Source: Physcia stellaris | Lineage: Eukaryota > Ascomycota > Lecanoromycetes > Caliciales > Physciaceae | Assembly: GCA_018902385.1 (NCBI GenBank) | Contig: JABSSW010000051.1 | Span: forward strand, 62,001 to 126,000 | DNA: 64,000 nt | Reading direction: 5' to 3' | Shown here: positions 11,090-22,303 of the stretch, one piece after another | How the letters are laid out: each line of letters begins with the position of its first letter | Position numbering within the stretch: the first letter of the stretch is position 1 | Translations under genes and position numbers: made by a program | Notes under the pieces: model-generated | Databases searched by the model: none | What the model was told of the DNA's origin: nothing | What the model saw: the letters and a program-made list of their open reading frames with translations, nothing else

Positions 11090-12641
11090 TCACCCTCTAT
11101 TCCCAAGCCCCTTATCAACATCCCGCCTCCCCATATTCACCCTGCCCACAACCCCCAACAACATCGCCGGCACAACCGCCGCGACCGCCACAACAGCCAT
11201 AAACACCAACGCGCGCCCCATATTCCTCGGCGGCCTCGCATCCTCCCCCGCCTCCAGCGCATCACTGATGACAATAAAGACCCCACCCAGCAACTGCCCC
11301 CCCGCCCAACAGATCGTGCTGCCAGCCTCCGGACTCGCCGGGTACGTGACTTCCACCAACCACTCCAAGCCCACGGGCACAAGGCTGAAGCTCGCTGCCC
11401 CGAGGACGCTCAGGATCGCGTACGGCGCGGCCGGGCCCCGTGTCCCGGGCGCCCAGATGAAGATCAGGTATGAGAGCGCGGTTATCGGGACCAGGATCTT
11501 GATGAGGAGGAGGTAGGCTTTGGAGCGGTCGACGATGGGGGAGGTGATTGCGGCTGCGAGCAGGCCGACGAGGATCAAGAGGGCGCCGGCGATGCCGGAG
11601 GATGTTTCCGTGAAATTGTAGGGGGTGAGGATCTGGGTGAGGAGGGAGGAGAGGGCGTTGAAGAGGCCGACGTAGATTGAGAAGGGGAGGAGAAGGAGGT
11701 AGAAGGTTGGGTTTTTCGTCAAGAGGCGCAGAGTTTGCGGGAGGGTGGGCCGAGGGGATGTGGAGGAAGGCGAGGAGGGCGTGGGTGGTTTGGCGGGGAG
11801 GAAAATCGTGGGAATTGTTGCTGCGGAGGAGATGAGCGCGACGTAGAGTGTCATACTGGGGATGGAGCTAGGGCGGGGACAGAGGAAGGGGTTGATGAGT
11901 TGACCGAGGGCGCCACCGAAGGGATTGGCGAGGGAGGCGAGCGCGGTGGCGGAGACGCGGCCGCGAGGGGAGAACCAGAGCTCGCTGAAGTGCGTGGGTG
12001 CCCCGAGGACGAAGGGTTGGGCAAGACCGATGAGGATCTGTCCGAACATTACCACGCCGTACTGCGGTGGGGAAGAGCGTGTGCCAGCATAGCGAATCCA
12101 GTTGCCGCTGAGGATGAAGAGTGAGGCGGCGATGAAGGCGAGTCGTGGACCGCCAGCGTGGAGGGCGTAGATTGTGGGTGGTGAGGCGACCACAAAAGCG
12201 AAGAGGAAGGCCGTGCTGAGCCAATTGATGATGCTGGGGGTGGTGGAGAAGTAGATTGCTGCAGTGTTGGCGACTGGGGAGAAGGATAGCCACTATCTCT
12301 GATTCAGCTGGAGTCGGTAGTATTATAGAATAATGTAGACAACTCACGTCCCAGCTCACGACGATGTTTAGGAGAACCAACTGCATCAAGCCAAACCATC
12401 TGATCTTGTAGACTTTGTAATCGGCTGGCTCGTCGGTGGGCACATTGTCAATCGTGGCTATGTCTTGCCGTGAAGGTTCCTCAATAGGCTCCTCATCGGT
12501 ATATCCAGTGGCTACACGACTCTGGTCTTTGCTCGCATTTGATTGTTGCAAATCTGCCATTTCTGTCCATGCTTCATCTGGCGACAGCAGGCGCATTGCT
12601 TCAGCTGGACATGATTCCGGATGGATATGGTCGCTGTTCAT
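11090..12641 (-). CDS. Major facilitator superfamily transporter, SLC49 (FLVCR/DIRC2)-like
   Basis: Integral membrane transporter. Exons 12641-12348 and 12292-11090 (55-base intron, donor GTGAGT) give 498 residues. An approximately 85-residue hydrophilic acidic N-terminus precedes about 12 hydrophobic segments; the first begins at FGLMQLVLLNIVVSWD, exactly where the intron falls. The segment WLSTAFLFAF, the loop WIRYAG, and the run FGQILIGLAQPFVLGAP followed by SELWF resemble SLC49 proteins, which transport haem, choline or related small molecules in animals; the fungal substrate is unknown. A palindromic TCACGTGA lies 158 bases upstream of the ATG. MFS membership is secure from the membrane pattern; the SLC49 link is family memory and less sure. 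Confidence 0.82.
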
Positions 12642-13153
12642 GTCTAGAGAGCATGTTGACACTCAAGCAAAGCCTCCCACTCGTTGAGTGGGAAAGCTGA
12701 GTTCTGAGAGGCAGGAAGCGACCAAGGATGGACGGGAGATTACTCAGATTGATGCTACTCTCGCTACTCTACTTCTTACCGAGGTCCTGTCCTCTCCGTC
12801 ACGTGATGCAAATTCCGACCTCTTGAGGTAAAGTACGAAAAGAACAATAGCATTTTCAAGTGACTCACTTGTTTATCGTACAAGCATATGCCTTTATAAG
12901 TTTAGAAGAGCCTAGCAGCCCAGTGCCAGTCCATGAGAGATATGATACCGCTGGATATCATCTGACCTCGTTCTATGTATGATTACAACCCTATCCTTTC
13001 TAGATGCATTGCAATGGTGAAAAAAGCGAAGTGGAGAAGAGAACAAAAGATGGAGCTTCAGCTCATGAAAATAACCGAAGCGCGTATGCAGTCCACAATC
13101 ATGGCCAATTTGTGGCACGAACTCACACATAACCGATAAGTGTGGCATACTCC
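12642..13153. promoter_or_regulatory. MFS transporter promoter region and MPG1 3' flank
   Basis: Holds the upstream region of the MFS gene, including a TCACGTGA palindrome, and the 3' flank of MPG1. The small reading frame at 12912-13157 runs into the MPG1 stop and is not supported. Confidence 0.55.
12799..12806. promoter_or_regulatory. TCACGTGA E-box palindrome
   Basis: Perfect eight-base palindrome with a CACGTG core, the type of site bound by bHLH factors such as Cbf1, SrbA or bHLH-ZIP proteins in fungi. It is 158 bases before the ATG of the MFS transporter, a normal promoter position. Binding is inferred from the motif only. Confidence 0.4.
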
Positions 13154-14479
13154 TCACATGATAATGGAGGGAGCTGGAAGATCGTTAGCCTGAACAAGTG
13201 ACCAGATGTCGGAATGATTTACCGTCAACATTTTGCTTGATAGACTTGTGAGGAAGGATAGAGCCGCCATTGACGTAGATCTCATCACCGATCGTAACAT
13301 CATCCCCTAGCACCGAAACATTTTCCAGTCTAGCCCACTTGCCAATGGAACTATTCCAGCCGACGATGGTTGATTTGACCCATGCATGATCCTTAATCTT
13401 GCATCCGGCCAGTAGGACAGATCGTTGCAACCGTACACCGTCTCCAATAACAACGTTGGGGCCAATGGTCACATTTGGACCGATACGGCAATTCTTGCCA
13501 ATCTTCGCTGACGGATCAACCAGGACATTACCGCCGTAGACGAATTTCTCGGAGCTAGGGGTCAACTTCTTGGAGTGTTTCTTTGTCAGGGAGGAGAGAT
13601 AAAGACAGGTTCCGCTGAGGAAGTCCTTGGGTTGTCCAACGTCCATCCAGAATCCTTCGAGATCGAATGAGTGTAGTTGACCATCATTGCAGATAGCCGG
13701 GAAGGTTTCCTGCTCAATGGATGTAGGGCGAAGCTCGATGCGCTTCAGAACGCTGGGGTTCAGAATGTAGATACCGGCGTTGATCCTATTGCCTACGAAC
13801 TCGACAGGCTTTTCAACGAAACGGTCGATTCTCGACGCATGGCCGGGCTTATGTACAACGACACCGTATTTTGAGGGTTCCTCAACTTTCGTCACGACAA
13901 TGGTTCCTTCTTCTCCATGTTCCTTGTGGAAGTCGGCCAGCTGTTGGAAGGGATAATCGCAGATGACGTCCGAATTGAGAACGAAGAAAGGGCTATTGTC
14001 TTTGCCTAGAGTCTTCTCGGCGAGTTTCAAAGGTCCTGCAGTGCCTAGCGGCTCTGTCTCAACTGAGAATTCTATCTTGACGTTGTATTCTTGCTCGTAC
14101 TAGGAATCTGTGAGCTGCTGATCTTGTTAAATCCTTGAACACTTATCCTAATCACCTTTTTCAAAGCCGAGGACATGATATCAGGTCGATAGTTGACAGC
14201 TAAGACGATGTCCGTTACTCCGGCGGCAGCTAAAGCCTCGACTTGGTGCAGGATCATAGGGCGGTTGGCAAATTCGACCAATGGCTTCGGGAGGGTCAGA
14301 GTCTATTGTGTGGTCAGATGGAAACCTTGGAAGCACGAATGGTGTTGGCCATTAAATGGGAAGGGTCTCGTACCAGAGGTCGCAGACGGGTGCCATAACC
14401 GCCAACAAGGATAAGAGCTGTCGCGGAAGATCAGGACCTCGATCAGAAAGGAGGAAATAGTGAATCGCATACCTTTCAT
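13154..14479 (-). CDS. MPG1: Mannose-1-phosphate guanylyltransferase (GDP-mannose pyrophosphorylase)
   Basis: Makes GDP-mannose from GTP and mannose-1-phosphate in the cytosol, the donor for N- and O-glycans, GPI anchors and cell-wall mannan. Five exons fit the protein end to end: 14479-14473 (7 bases, ATGAAAG), 14417-14374, 14302-14156, 14099-13223 and 13173-13154 (20 bases), giving 364 residues, the usual length (361-364). Visible motifs: [11 protein letters not shown] with [13 protein letters not shown] (nucleotide binding, residues 8-30), VLNSDVICD with the metal-binding Asp, the substrate loop VEKPVEFVG, and a C-terminal left-handed beta-helix of hexapeptide repeats ([20 protein letters not shown]) ending PSIIM. 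The reading frames alone miss both ends because the first and last exons are tiny. Very secure. Confidence 0.97.
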
Positions 14480-15178
14480 TGTGAATGAGTGTTGTTGAGT
14501 GGAAGGTTCAAAAGATGGTCAATGCTTGAGCTCTGCTCACAACGATCTGTCAAGTACACAGGGACGAAATTGACAACGAATGTGTATGGTGCGGCTTGAG
14601 AGGATTGAATGGATGACGCCGGATGGATTGGATTATGATCTGAGGGGTAGGGAAGAGCGATAGTATATGTGCGATTGAAGACGTTGAAAAGACGTTGGGT
14701 TCACGTTTTTCGTATTGGGCAATGCCATGGACTCGGCTAAAGTAACAATGCGGGATACGGGTGTATTTTCGGAATGATGATCGACAGTGCAGCTTACCAT
14801 CAGCCCTACGAGTATGGCCTGTCAATTTATCCAGGGGTTCAGGAGCACTGGCATATTGTCACATTGTGGCGAGCATACCGTTTCATCCGACCTTCGTATG
14901 CGTCCAACAAAGAAGTCATAGCCAGAGATAGCCTTGCTAATAAAGTTTTTCTCTCGGTCTACTAAGAATATCTATGGCAAGCTCTATAAGACAGAATCGC
15001 TGAGGCCCTGCCCCGAATTGATTTCACTAGTGAGAATTACGAGGTCCATCCTTGGTGTGCTCTTCTCTTATGTGCTGCTGCCATATTTGAAACCTTTGAT
15101 TCACACCTGAGACCAGCATTTAGCAAGTTGATGGTACCCCGCAGCCTCTTGACATGCAACATGTTGCTTCATCGAGCT
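14480..15178. other. Intergenic: MPG1 promoter
   Basis: Upstream region of MPG1 and 3' flank of the OB-fold-like gene. Short reading frames at 14550-14965 exist on both strands but have no recognisable protein character. Confidence 0.55.
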
Positions 15179-16327
15179 TCATTGAGTATCTGCTGGTAGC
15201 TGTGGCCATCCTTGCTTAACGGAGCGACGAGTCTTTCCAGCTCCATCACTCGATCGTCGTTTTCCGACTCCCACAAAGGACATCACCCATTCGTTGAGCT
15301 GCTTCACCCTGGATAGTTGGGGATCGTTGGTGCTTCTGTTAAGTTCGTCCCAAGAGTAAGCACCAGGCTGGTCGTACGCATCGACCACGGTGCGGTAAAG
15401 TAAATCCAACTTGGTGACCTCTTTTCTTAGACTCTGCCCATACACCTTTCCGCGGAAAGAGTCCAACGCGACGTTTCTGGCAAGTACAATATCTTGCGGC
15501 CTAAGGTTCACAATGCTGGAGCGCAAGTCGCCTCCTTGAGGTGCTTTTGTGCTATTTGCTTTTGAGACTGGGAGCCAGACGGTGATACCGAAACCAGACT
15601 TGGTCTCGTCTGCGACGATCATCTCTACCAGCTCAACTAGTCGACCGTACTTCTTTGTTTTGATCAACTTTGGCGGCGAAATGGACAGAATACCAATAAT
15701 CAGATCTACTGACATTGTAGACGGACTCAAGCGACGGATCATGGAAGAGTTGGGTATATCTTTAAGGCTAGTAACGTTGAGCGATCGCGGCTTTGTCTTG
15801 ACTACTGTTGGCTCAAGATTTTCAACTTCATGTCCTTGTCTGTGTTCCTGCTTGGATTCATCGATCGAGAACACTGAACCATCGTCGACAGAGTCTAAAC
15901 TGAAGACATTCGTGGTAGGGAGCTCTTCATGAATAGCATAAGAATGCTCATAAAATTGAGTTAAAGCATCATCACTGCTTCCGGACGAATGGAAGTCTTG
16001 GCTGGAGCTTTCATTAATACTATCAGATAAGATAGATATATCTGTCACGGTAAGGAAAGACGTCTCTTCCTCGGTTTTTTGACTTTCTTCTCTTGCATCG
16101 TGGACTAGCTGTGTAAGTCCGGAAGGCAGATGCTTTACTTCGAGAGGCAAATGGCGCCATACCGGTCGGGCTATTGCTGATGAAGATGGAGGAAGGTAAG
16201 GCTCCTTTCCCTCACGCTCTACAAAGCAGTCTTGCAGCGGGCAGCACAAGGATCCGTCTGCCCAATCCAGTGATTTTGATAGAGGCGCTCCAGTCAACAA
16301 CACGATCTTACCACCATCTTTTGTCAT
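15179..16327 (-). CDS. Unknown protein with a probable OB-fold nucleic-acid-binding domain
   Basis: Single exon, ATG at 16327, 382 residues. The first 60 residues (KIVLLTGAPLSKSLDW onward) are ordered-looking; residues about 75-195 are Ser/Asp/Glu-rich and probably disordered; residues about 205-315 look like an OB-fold: SVDLIIGILSIS, then RLVELVEMIVADET, FGITVWLP, a variable loop, LRPQDIVLARNVALDSFRGK and VYGQSLRKEVTKLDLLYR. That strand order (motif, effector of the type 'D-x-T-x-x-x-x-V-x-L', then 'L-R-x-x-D-I-V') is what replication-protein-A-like and telomere or shieldin-type ssDNA-binding proteins show. A basic C-terminal tail follows. No direct homologue recognised; the fold assignment is an inference from sequence pattern. 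It shares a divergent upstream region with the glycerol kinase gene. Confidence 0.75.
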   Translation of the reverse strand: MTKDGGKIVLLTGAPLSKSLDWADGSLCCPLQDCFVEREGKEPYLPPSSSAIARPVWRHLPLEVKHLPSGLTQLVHDAREESQKTEEETSFLTVTDISILSDSINESSSQDFHSSGSSDDALTQFYEHSYAIHEELPTTNVFSLDSVDDGSVFSIDESKQEHRQGHEVENLEPTVVKTKPRSLNVTSLKDIPNSSMIRRLSPSTMSVDLIIGILSISPPKLIKTKKYGRLVELVEMIVADETKSGFGITVWLPVSKANSTKAPQGGDLRSSIVNLRPQDIVLARNVALDSFRGKVYGQSLRKEVTKLDLLYRTVVDAYDQPGAYSWDELNRSTNDPQLSRVKQLNEWVMSFVGVGKRRSSDGAGKTRRSVKQGWPQLPADTQ

Positions 16328-16914
16328 TGCACAGCGCTATCATTGGAGCGACCTTGTCAAACTAGTGATGATATTGCGAGGAATCACCTGGATCTCAAGG
16401 TAGCCATCATTTTAAACTCTTCGTGCTGACGCTTTGCCCGACCAGGGACCCCTGCCGAGCTTTTCGTGTCAAGGTATCTCACGATTGGTAGAAGCGCCCT
16501 ACCGCCGACACTCTACCACAATGACATGGCTTGCTCGGGTGCACATCAGAGTGAATACCTGAACGAACTCCTGTCAAGGCCAATCGAGAAGGCGTTAAGT
16601 GTGATTGGCAGTATGCTATTGCCACAACAGCCTCACCCCACCTTCTGCCATTACCCCGCCCCACTTGAAGCATGGAACGACGAATACTTCCCCTAAGAGG
16701 CCGACACAGTCCTCCGTCTTTATCATAGTCTTGGCAGCTTGTCATGGGTCTCTTGCTGCGTCATTCCTGCTAACACTTTAGGTCTTTCAGGAGGCACGGG
16801 GATGTCTCGGAGGTCAATGCAGAACTGAGACTCTCCATCTACCCTCATCTGCAAGCTCTTGTAGCCTCCACCTCTACTTGGGATCGCGGCGTATACTAAG
16901 CCAGACCTCGCAGG
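16328..16914. promoter_or_regulatory. Divergent promoter: OB-fold-like gene and glycerol kinase
   Basis: 587 bases between two genes pointing apart. CCCCT (a stress-response-element core) occurs at 16690-16694 and another at about 16448-16452; glycerol-metabolism genes are often under such elements, but two five-base matches are weak evidence. No gene supported. Confidence 0.45.
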
Positions 16915-18663
16915 ATGGAGACACCTTCCCACTTACCTCATCCCGAGCACCATCGGGGAGGCAGCATTCCAGCTCTGGATGAAGCCAAGCTCAAAAAGAT
17001 CTTCATAGGATCAGTGGACCAGGGTACAACGAGTACGCGCTTCTTGATATTCGATGGCACCGGTACACCTGTGGCTTCGCATCAGATCGAGTTCAAGCAA
17101 ATGTACCCGCGACCAGGGTGTGTAGTTCATCGTCAACATCAAATAGAGCACATTGTCCGACGTTGATATCTATATAGATGGATGGAGCATGATCCAAATG
17201 AGATCTTTGATACTGTAGAGACATGCATTGAAGAGGCAACTAAGGCCTTTGTGGACAAGGGTCACTCCGTCTCAGAAATCAAAGCTATAGGACTGACAAC
17301 GCAGAGAGAGACCACTGTACTCTGGGACAGCGAGACCGGAGAAACAATCCATACAGCTATAGCCTGGCCTGATACGAGGACACAAGGCATTGTCAGGGAA
17401 TTGAAGCAGCGCAAAGGCGCAGAGAAACTTCAGGATATCTGTGGCCTACCATTGTCAACATATCCCTCGTCTCTAAAGTTGACATGGCTTTTTCGAAACT
17501 CCGAAAAGGTGAGGCAAACCTACGAAGAGGGCAGGTTGATGTTCGGAACCATCGATACATGGCTGCTTTTCAAGCTGAACGGAGGCAAAGAACGAAATGT
17601 TCACGTAACTGATGTTACCAATGCTTCGCGTACCATGTTTCTCAACATCCATAATCTGGAGTATGATTCTTTCGTCTTAGATTTTTTCCAACTCGATCCG
17701 AAGAAGATCAAACTCCCCAAGGTTATCCCTACTTCGGATCCCGAAGCCTTTGGCTCCATTGCCTTTGGATCATTGAAAGGAAAGAAGATCATGGGATGTA
17801 TTGGGGACCAATCTGCAGCTCTTGTAGGGCAGCTTGGTTTCACTCCAGGCCGAGCCAAGAACACATATGGCACTGGATGCTTTCTTCTGTACAACGTGGG
17901 TGAAAAGCCAGTCATATCTAAACACGGCCTTCTAGCGACAGTAGCCTTCCATTTTGGAGGGGACCGGAAACCGGTGTATGCGCTTGAAGGCAGCATTGCC
18001 GTGGCTGGAAGTGCCATCAAGTTTTTGCAAAACAACCTCGGCTTCTTTGAGGCTTCGCATAAGATAAATGATTTGGCAAAGACTGTTCAGGACAATGGAG
18101 GCTGTGTGTTCGTTACGGCTTTCAGTGGGCTCTTTGCTCCCTACTGGATTGACGATGCCAAAGGTACCCTGTTCGGTCTAACTCAGCATACCGAGAAGGG
18201 TCACATCGCAAGAGCAACGATGGAAGCTACTTGCTTTCAAACAAAAGCCATATTGGATGCCATGGAGAAGGACAGCGGTCACAAACTCAATGAACTTGCC
18301 GTTGATGGCGGCATGAGCAACTCGGATCTTTGCATGCAGGTATGTATTGCATGGAATTTCTTCCGAAATCTCATACCCGACGCTCAAGAACAATAGACTC
18401 AGGCAGATATTATCAACATTCCCGTTGACCGTCCCATCATGCGCGAGACCACCGCTCTCGGCTCGGCTATCGTGGCGGGATTCGCCGCCGGCGTTTGGAA
18501 AGAATTCGAAGAACTCAAGAAAATCAACAGCGAAGATCGGATGACATTCAAACCAGAGATCTCGAAAGAAGCCAGTGAAAGGATGTACGCCAAATGGGAA
18601 AAGGCCGTAGAAATGTCAAAGGGTTGGCTCGACTCTAATGGTGATGATGCCACCAGTACATAA
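16915..18663 (+). CDS. GUT1: Glycerol kinase
   Basis: ATP-dependent phosphorylation of glycerol to glycerol-3-phosphate, the entry step for glycerol use. Exons 16915-17117, 17178-18339 and 18397-18663 (introns of 60 and 57 bases) give 543 residues. FGGY-family motifs are in order: GSVDQGTTSTRFLIFD (phosphate-binding, residues about 33-48), TTQRETTVLWD, AIAWPDTRT, DTWLLFKLNG, VTNASRTMFLNI, GCIGDQSAALVGQ, NTYGTGCFLLYN, ALEGSIAVAGSAIKFL, and the C-terminal AVDGGMSNSDLCMQ with METTALGSA-like MRETTALGSA. An unusually long N-terminal extension of about 30 residues precedes the first strand. The ATG at 16915 is in frame with the motifs. Its product, glycerol-3-phosphate, is the substrate of the acyltransferase at the left edge, but the genes are 16 kb apart. 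Confidence 0.96.
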
Positions 18664-19886
18664 CGTGCCTTCTTGCAAGATCCTAGCCCGGCGACTTGCA
18701 TCAATAGTATCTGTTAGCCGTTGCTTGTAGCATATCATATAAAAAGGACTCCTCCTGCCCTGCTTTTGGCGATAAATATGTCCCGTCTTGATTACTTTTC
18801 ATCCTTCTGCACACACAATGTTTCTCTTTCATGCCGAACGTTATCCTTCTCATTGTGGGCGCTATTCAAACAGAGGGCTGAGCGCAGGGATGCTGTGCCA
18901 ACGGAACCAGTGGCTGCAATGGGATTCCAGACCTCGACCGGCAGCACACCACGGACGCTCGCTGACAGATTGTGGTACGAGCTGGCTGCACGTCAGCTAT
19001 GGTTCTGCTCTAGAAAATGGAAGGATTTCAAGCCAATCCTGACGTCTGAGCAATCAAGCAGGCCTCCGCTGGATGGACCTCACACCTTCATGGCATGGAC
19101 CCAAAAGCCCCAAGGCTGGAAGCCAATCGCCTCTTGACGCCAGCTGTTGTCACTTGGGATCAGCATCGCATATCTTGGGAGCCACTAGATCCAATGTGCC
19201 CAATCACAGCCGTCCCAGCCGAGGAATCCTGGCAGCTCGTGCGTGGATCATCTCGTCGCAAAGAGGAGCTAGTCTTCACAACTTCAGGAAGCAACCTGTC
19301 AAGCCTGTGTGCCTTTGCAATACGCAAGACACTTGTGATGGTTCGCCAGCATGAGTTGGCCTACGACAGTGTGATTTTGCGGAATGTTTCAGCAAGAATA
19401 CGCGATTATGAGCCGGCATGGATCTGCCCAAGGATACTCAGACGACATCAAGCCTTTTGAGTTCCACATCATCTTTTGGTGACATGAACACGGACACTCG
19501 GACCCCTCTTCGGTAGTCTATGAGCGAGAGGTGCCAGACCTTTTGACTCGCGGCTCAACGATGCAGCATGACCAGACCAACCCCTCCTAGCAGGGGAGAA
19601 GGACCGACAACGTCAGCATACCTTCGTACCGTCCAATCCGGGGTAAAGTCCGATGAAGCATGATCGGCCTCCTGCGGCAGCAATTTGCAATACCACCCGG
19701 GGTCAGAGGCGCTTCTAAAGCTGCTCACTTGCGAAGCTATGATCTTGTCGCGTGATTTCCAGTCTGTTAGTCTCAAGCACAGTGGACCCCTACCATGGTT
19801 CCCCAATTCATAAAACCAATGGTATGCCGTGCAGGTGTTCCCTTTGGAGCCTCTCATCGCATTCGTCCATTCTCTGCCAATCCACA
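18664..19886. other. Intergenic, no supported gene
   Basis: Two overlapping plus-strand reading frames (18721-19137 and 19095-19460) could be joined by an intron, but neither has motifs or a membrane/signal pattern that I recognise, and the minus strand is no better. I leave this stretch unannotated. Confidence 0.4.
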
Positions 19887-20280
19887 ATGTGCGACTACAC
19901 TAAAGTAACCTATCAGTGCGGGCATGTCCGTTACTTAGTCAAGGCCTGGTGAGCTCTCCATAGAAAAGGGCTCCCTCTAGGCTCCGCTACCATCAGCTGA
20001 CGTCCTCCCTAATCTTTTAGGTGCGTTCGTTACCAACAAACCCATGAGAGGTGCCCTCCAAACGTAGTGGCAACGTAAGTTTGCCACCATAAGAGCATTC
20101 TAGCCGGATTCCCGCTCACGTCATCCTGACAGAGAAACTCGCCCAAACCAGAAATGCGGTCTGTCCCTCTCCACTCTTCCGAATTTCATGAAATTCCATA
20201 GCTTCCGTTCATCTTCTAGCCCATGTCTTTCCTTCGTCTTTTGCCTCCTTACCAAGCACTCATGTATGTCCTTATGCTGA
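19887..20280 (+). CDS. Small Cys/His-rich fungal protein
   Basis: Not visible as a long reading frame because it is split. Exons 19887-19948, 20021-20074 and 20133-20280 (introns GTGAGC...TTTTAG and GTAAGT...GACAG) join in frame to 87 residues. The start MCDYTKVTYQCGHVRY, then WC (codon split by intron 1), HERCP and NQKCG give the spacing C-x8-C-x-H ... WC ... C ... C seen in many small Pezizomycotina proteins of unknown function that I recall by pattern. The last 35 residues are less typical, so a further intron near 20160 is possible, and an acceptor two bases further on would give another tail. No signal peptide. Function unknown; a zinc-binding or disulfide-bonded module is possible. Confidence 0.55.
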
Positions 20281-22303
20281 ACACGCCCTCTTTCTAAGCT
20301 GCCTGGGTGTAGGATTCTCTGCAGCACGGTGCATTTTGCGAAGACTGACATGTTGAGGTACAGGAGATTGCAAAGGCACGCCTAGCAAAGTAGTTCCAGT
20401 CAGCTAAGCCGTGGGCCGCTCGGCCTCTAATCCTTCGAGGCTGCTTCGACGTGGGGGCCGACTCTGATATCCTCCCGAGTTCATGGTGTCGGAGGACCAT
20501 CATTACGCCGCCAGGCCTTATCTATTTTAGCATTTTATAGAGAGACGTGGGGGTGCGCAGTACTGTTGGTAAATTCTTAATAAGTACAAGCAATTTCTGA
20601 TATCAGCTTAGGCTCGTACAACGCCCCCAAACGAGTCGTGCGATTATGTCAACGCAATTGCTTTCTCAATATCTGCCGGATAGTTCAGTACGGAAGAATC
20701 ACCACGAAGAAGCATGGATCATGATCACACAACTACCCAAACACCAGCCATTCCGCGACCACTGGCTTCCCTGCCCCCACCCAATACCAATAGCAATTTC
20801 TTCTGCTACCTCAAGGGAATCCATACTTGACAAAGATTCTGATTAGCTGCGGCAAGCTCGGAGTAGTATATCACACGTGCCGAATTGGCGGAAGCGATTG
20901 GTGACTCTGGGATACATCGTACTGGTTGTCCAGCTTTCTTTTTAGCGAGAATATCACGACAGGGAGAACCAGGGGAACGGGCACATTACTTATGAACTGT
21001 TAAGTAAGGCAGCAAAGTAATTTATTTTCATACAATTCCGAGACATTCGAGATTACCTTGCAGCTAAAGCTGATAGTAAGTTCATCTCGATAACCGAGAT
21101 TTTGTTCCCGAAGGTTCTCACAGACTTTCTACAATTCTGTTATTCGATGTGTAACATAAACCGCAAAAACCATGTGTCCAACACAGGCCACTGCGTCTTC
21201 TAGAAGCTTCTTCGACCAGCTGTCGAGGCGAATCATACGCCAACCAGAACATAACCTCCTTTCATTCGAAACTTGACGATCATTGGACTCATGACTGTTC
21301 TTCGGCTTTCTTTGAGCATACAGCCGATCGGTACGCGTGTCAGCGTTGTTGAATACTTTAGCACCCAAGGGTAAAGGTGGGATCTCTCTGCCAGCAATAT
21401 AGCCATGGATGAATCGATATGATATTGCTCCTGCGCACTTCGCATCCTCAGAAATATATTTGATCGCACTTGAGATCTGCGTCCCGAGCGATACCGATCC
21501 TCAGTTTCAAGCTTCGACACATTCCGGGCAATAAAGACTAGATGGCCTACAACATAGCCAGCCAAAAATAAAAAGAATGAGAGGAGAAACCAACACGGAC
21601 CGAGGGCCCTTGAGAAAATTGAGCGACATATACCTTAGGAGCTAGCATGGGTTCTAACATTCGTCCTGTATTTCGATATTGGATCAACAACATTAGCCTC
21701 CCCAGACTACCGTATGATAAGCTAAAGCCAATTCTCGGTTCTCCGTCCTCTCACTTCGTCGCCGCGTCGGTGTATGCTCCCTATCATGTTCGCCTTGGTG
21801 ATAAATCATGGACTTCGCAGCTGTTTCTTGGGTTCGCTCCTGCTGGAACAAATATCATGCACAAATCTGGTCATCCCATCACGGATGATCCTACGAGGGT
21901 GTTCAAACGTCACTGGGGTAGGTATACTCATCCATGAAACAGCGCAAACAGGGGCAAGAAGGTGATATCACGCTGGAACCGAATACGTCCCCATCAGCCG
22001 CGCTGTGTGTTTCCCTAGTATTCAAAAAGTACGACGACTTTTCATCGCGTTTTAATCCCTTCATTTTAGAATGCTTATGAGGGTCAAGCGGCAGTTTCCA
22101 CAACGCTCGGTCCATTCAACCGCCACGCTGAACTCTATCATGACTCAACCTTGAATGAAACGCTACGTTTGTTTATACCCTATCAGACTCACCAGCTCTT
22201 ATGATAGTATACTCTTCTCACTTTTTCAAGCATAGCGGAGGGTCCCTCCCCAAAAACCGGGACATCCAAGCGCAGACTCTGTACTCAACATAAACTCGCG
22301 ACA
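20281..22303. other. Two-kilobase stretch without a supported gene
   Basis: Several reading frames of 60-110 residues lie here (for example 21233-21565 minus and 21647-21937 plus). The minus-strand frame at 21233-21565 has one hydrophobic stretch near its start and could be the remnant of a membrane protein, but no exon combination gave a convincing protein. Upstream region of the gene at 22304. Confidence 0.4.

Noticed and set aside
18721-19460. Two plus-strand frames that might be joined into one gene
   Set aside because: No motif, no signal or membrane segment and no clear splice pair supported by conserved sequence.
21129-21565. Minus-strand membrane-protein-like frames
   Set aside because: One hydrophobic stretch only; no exon combination gave a coherent protein in either direction.
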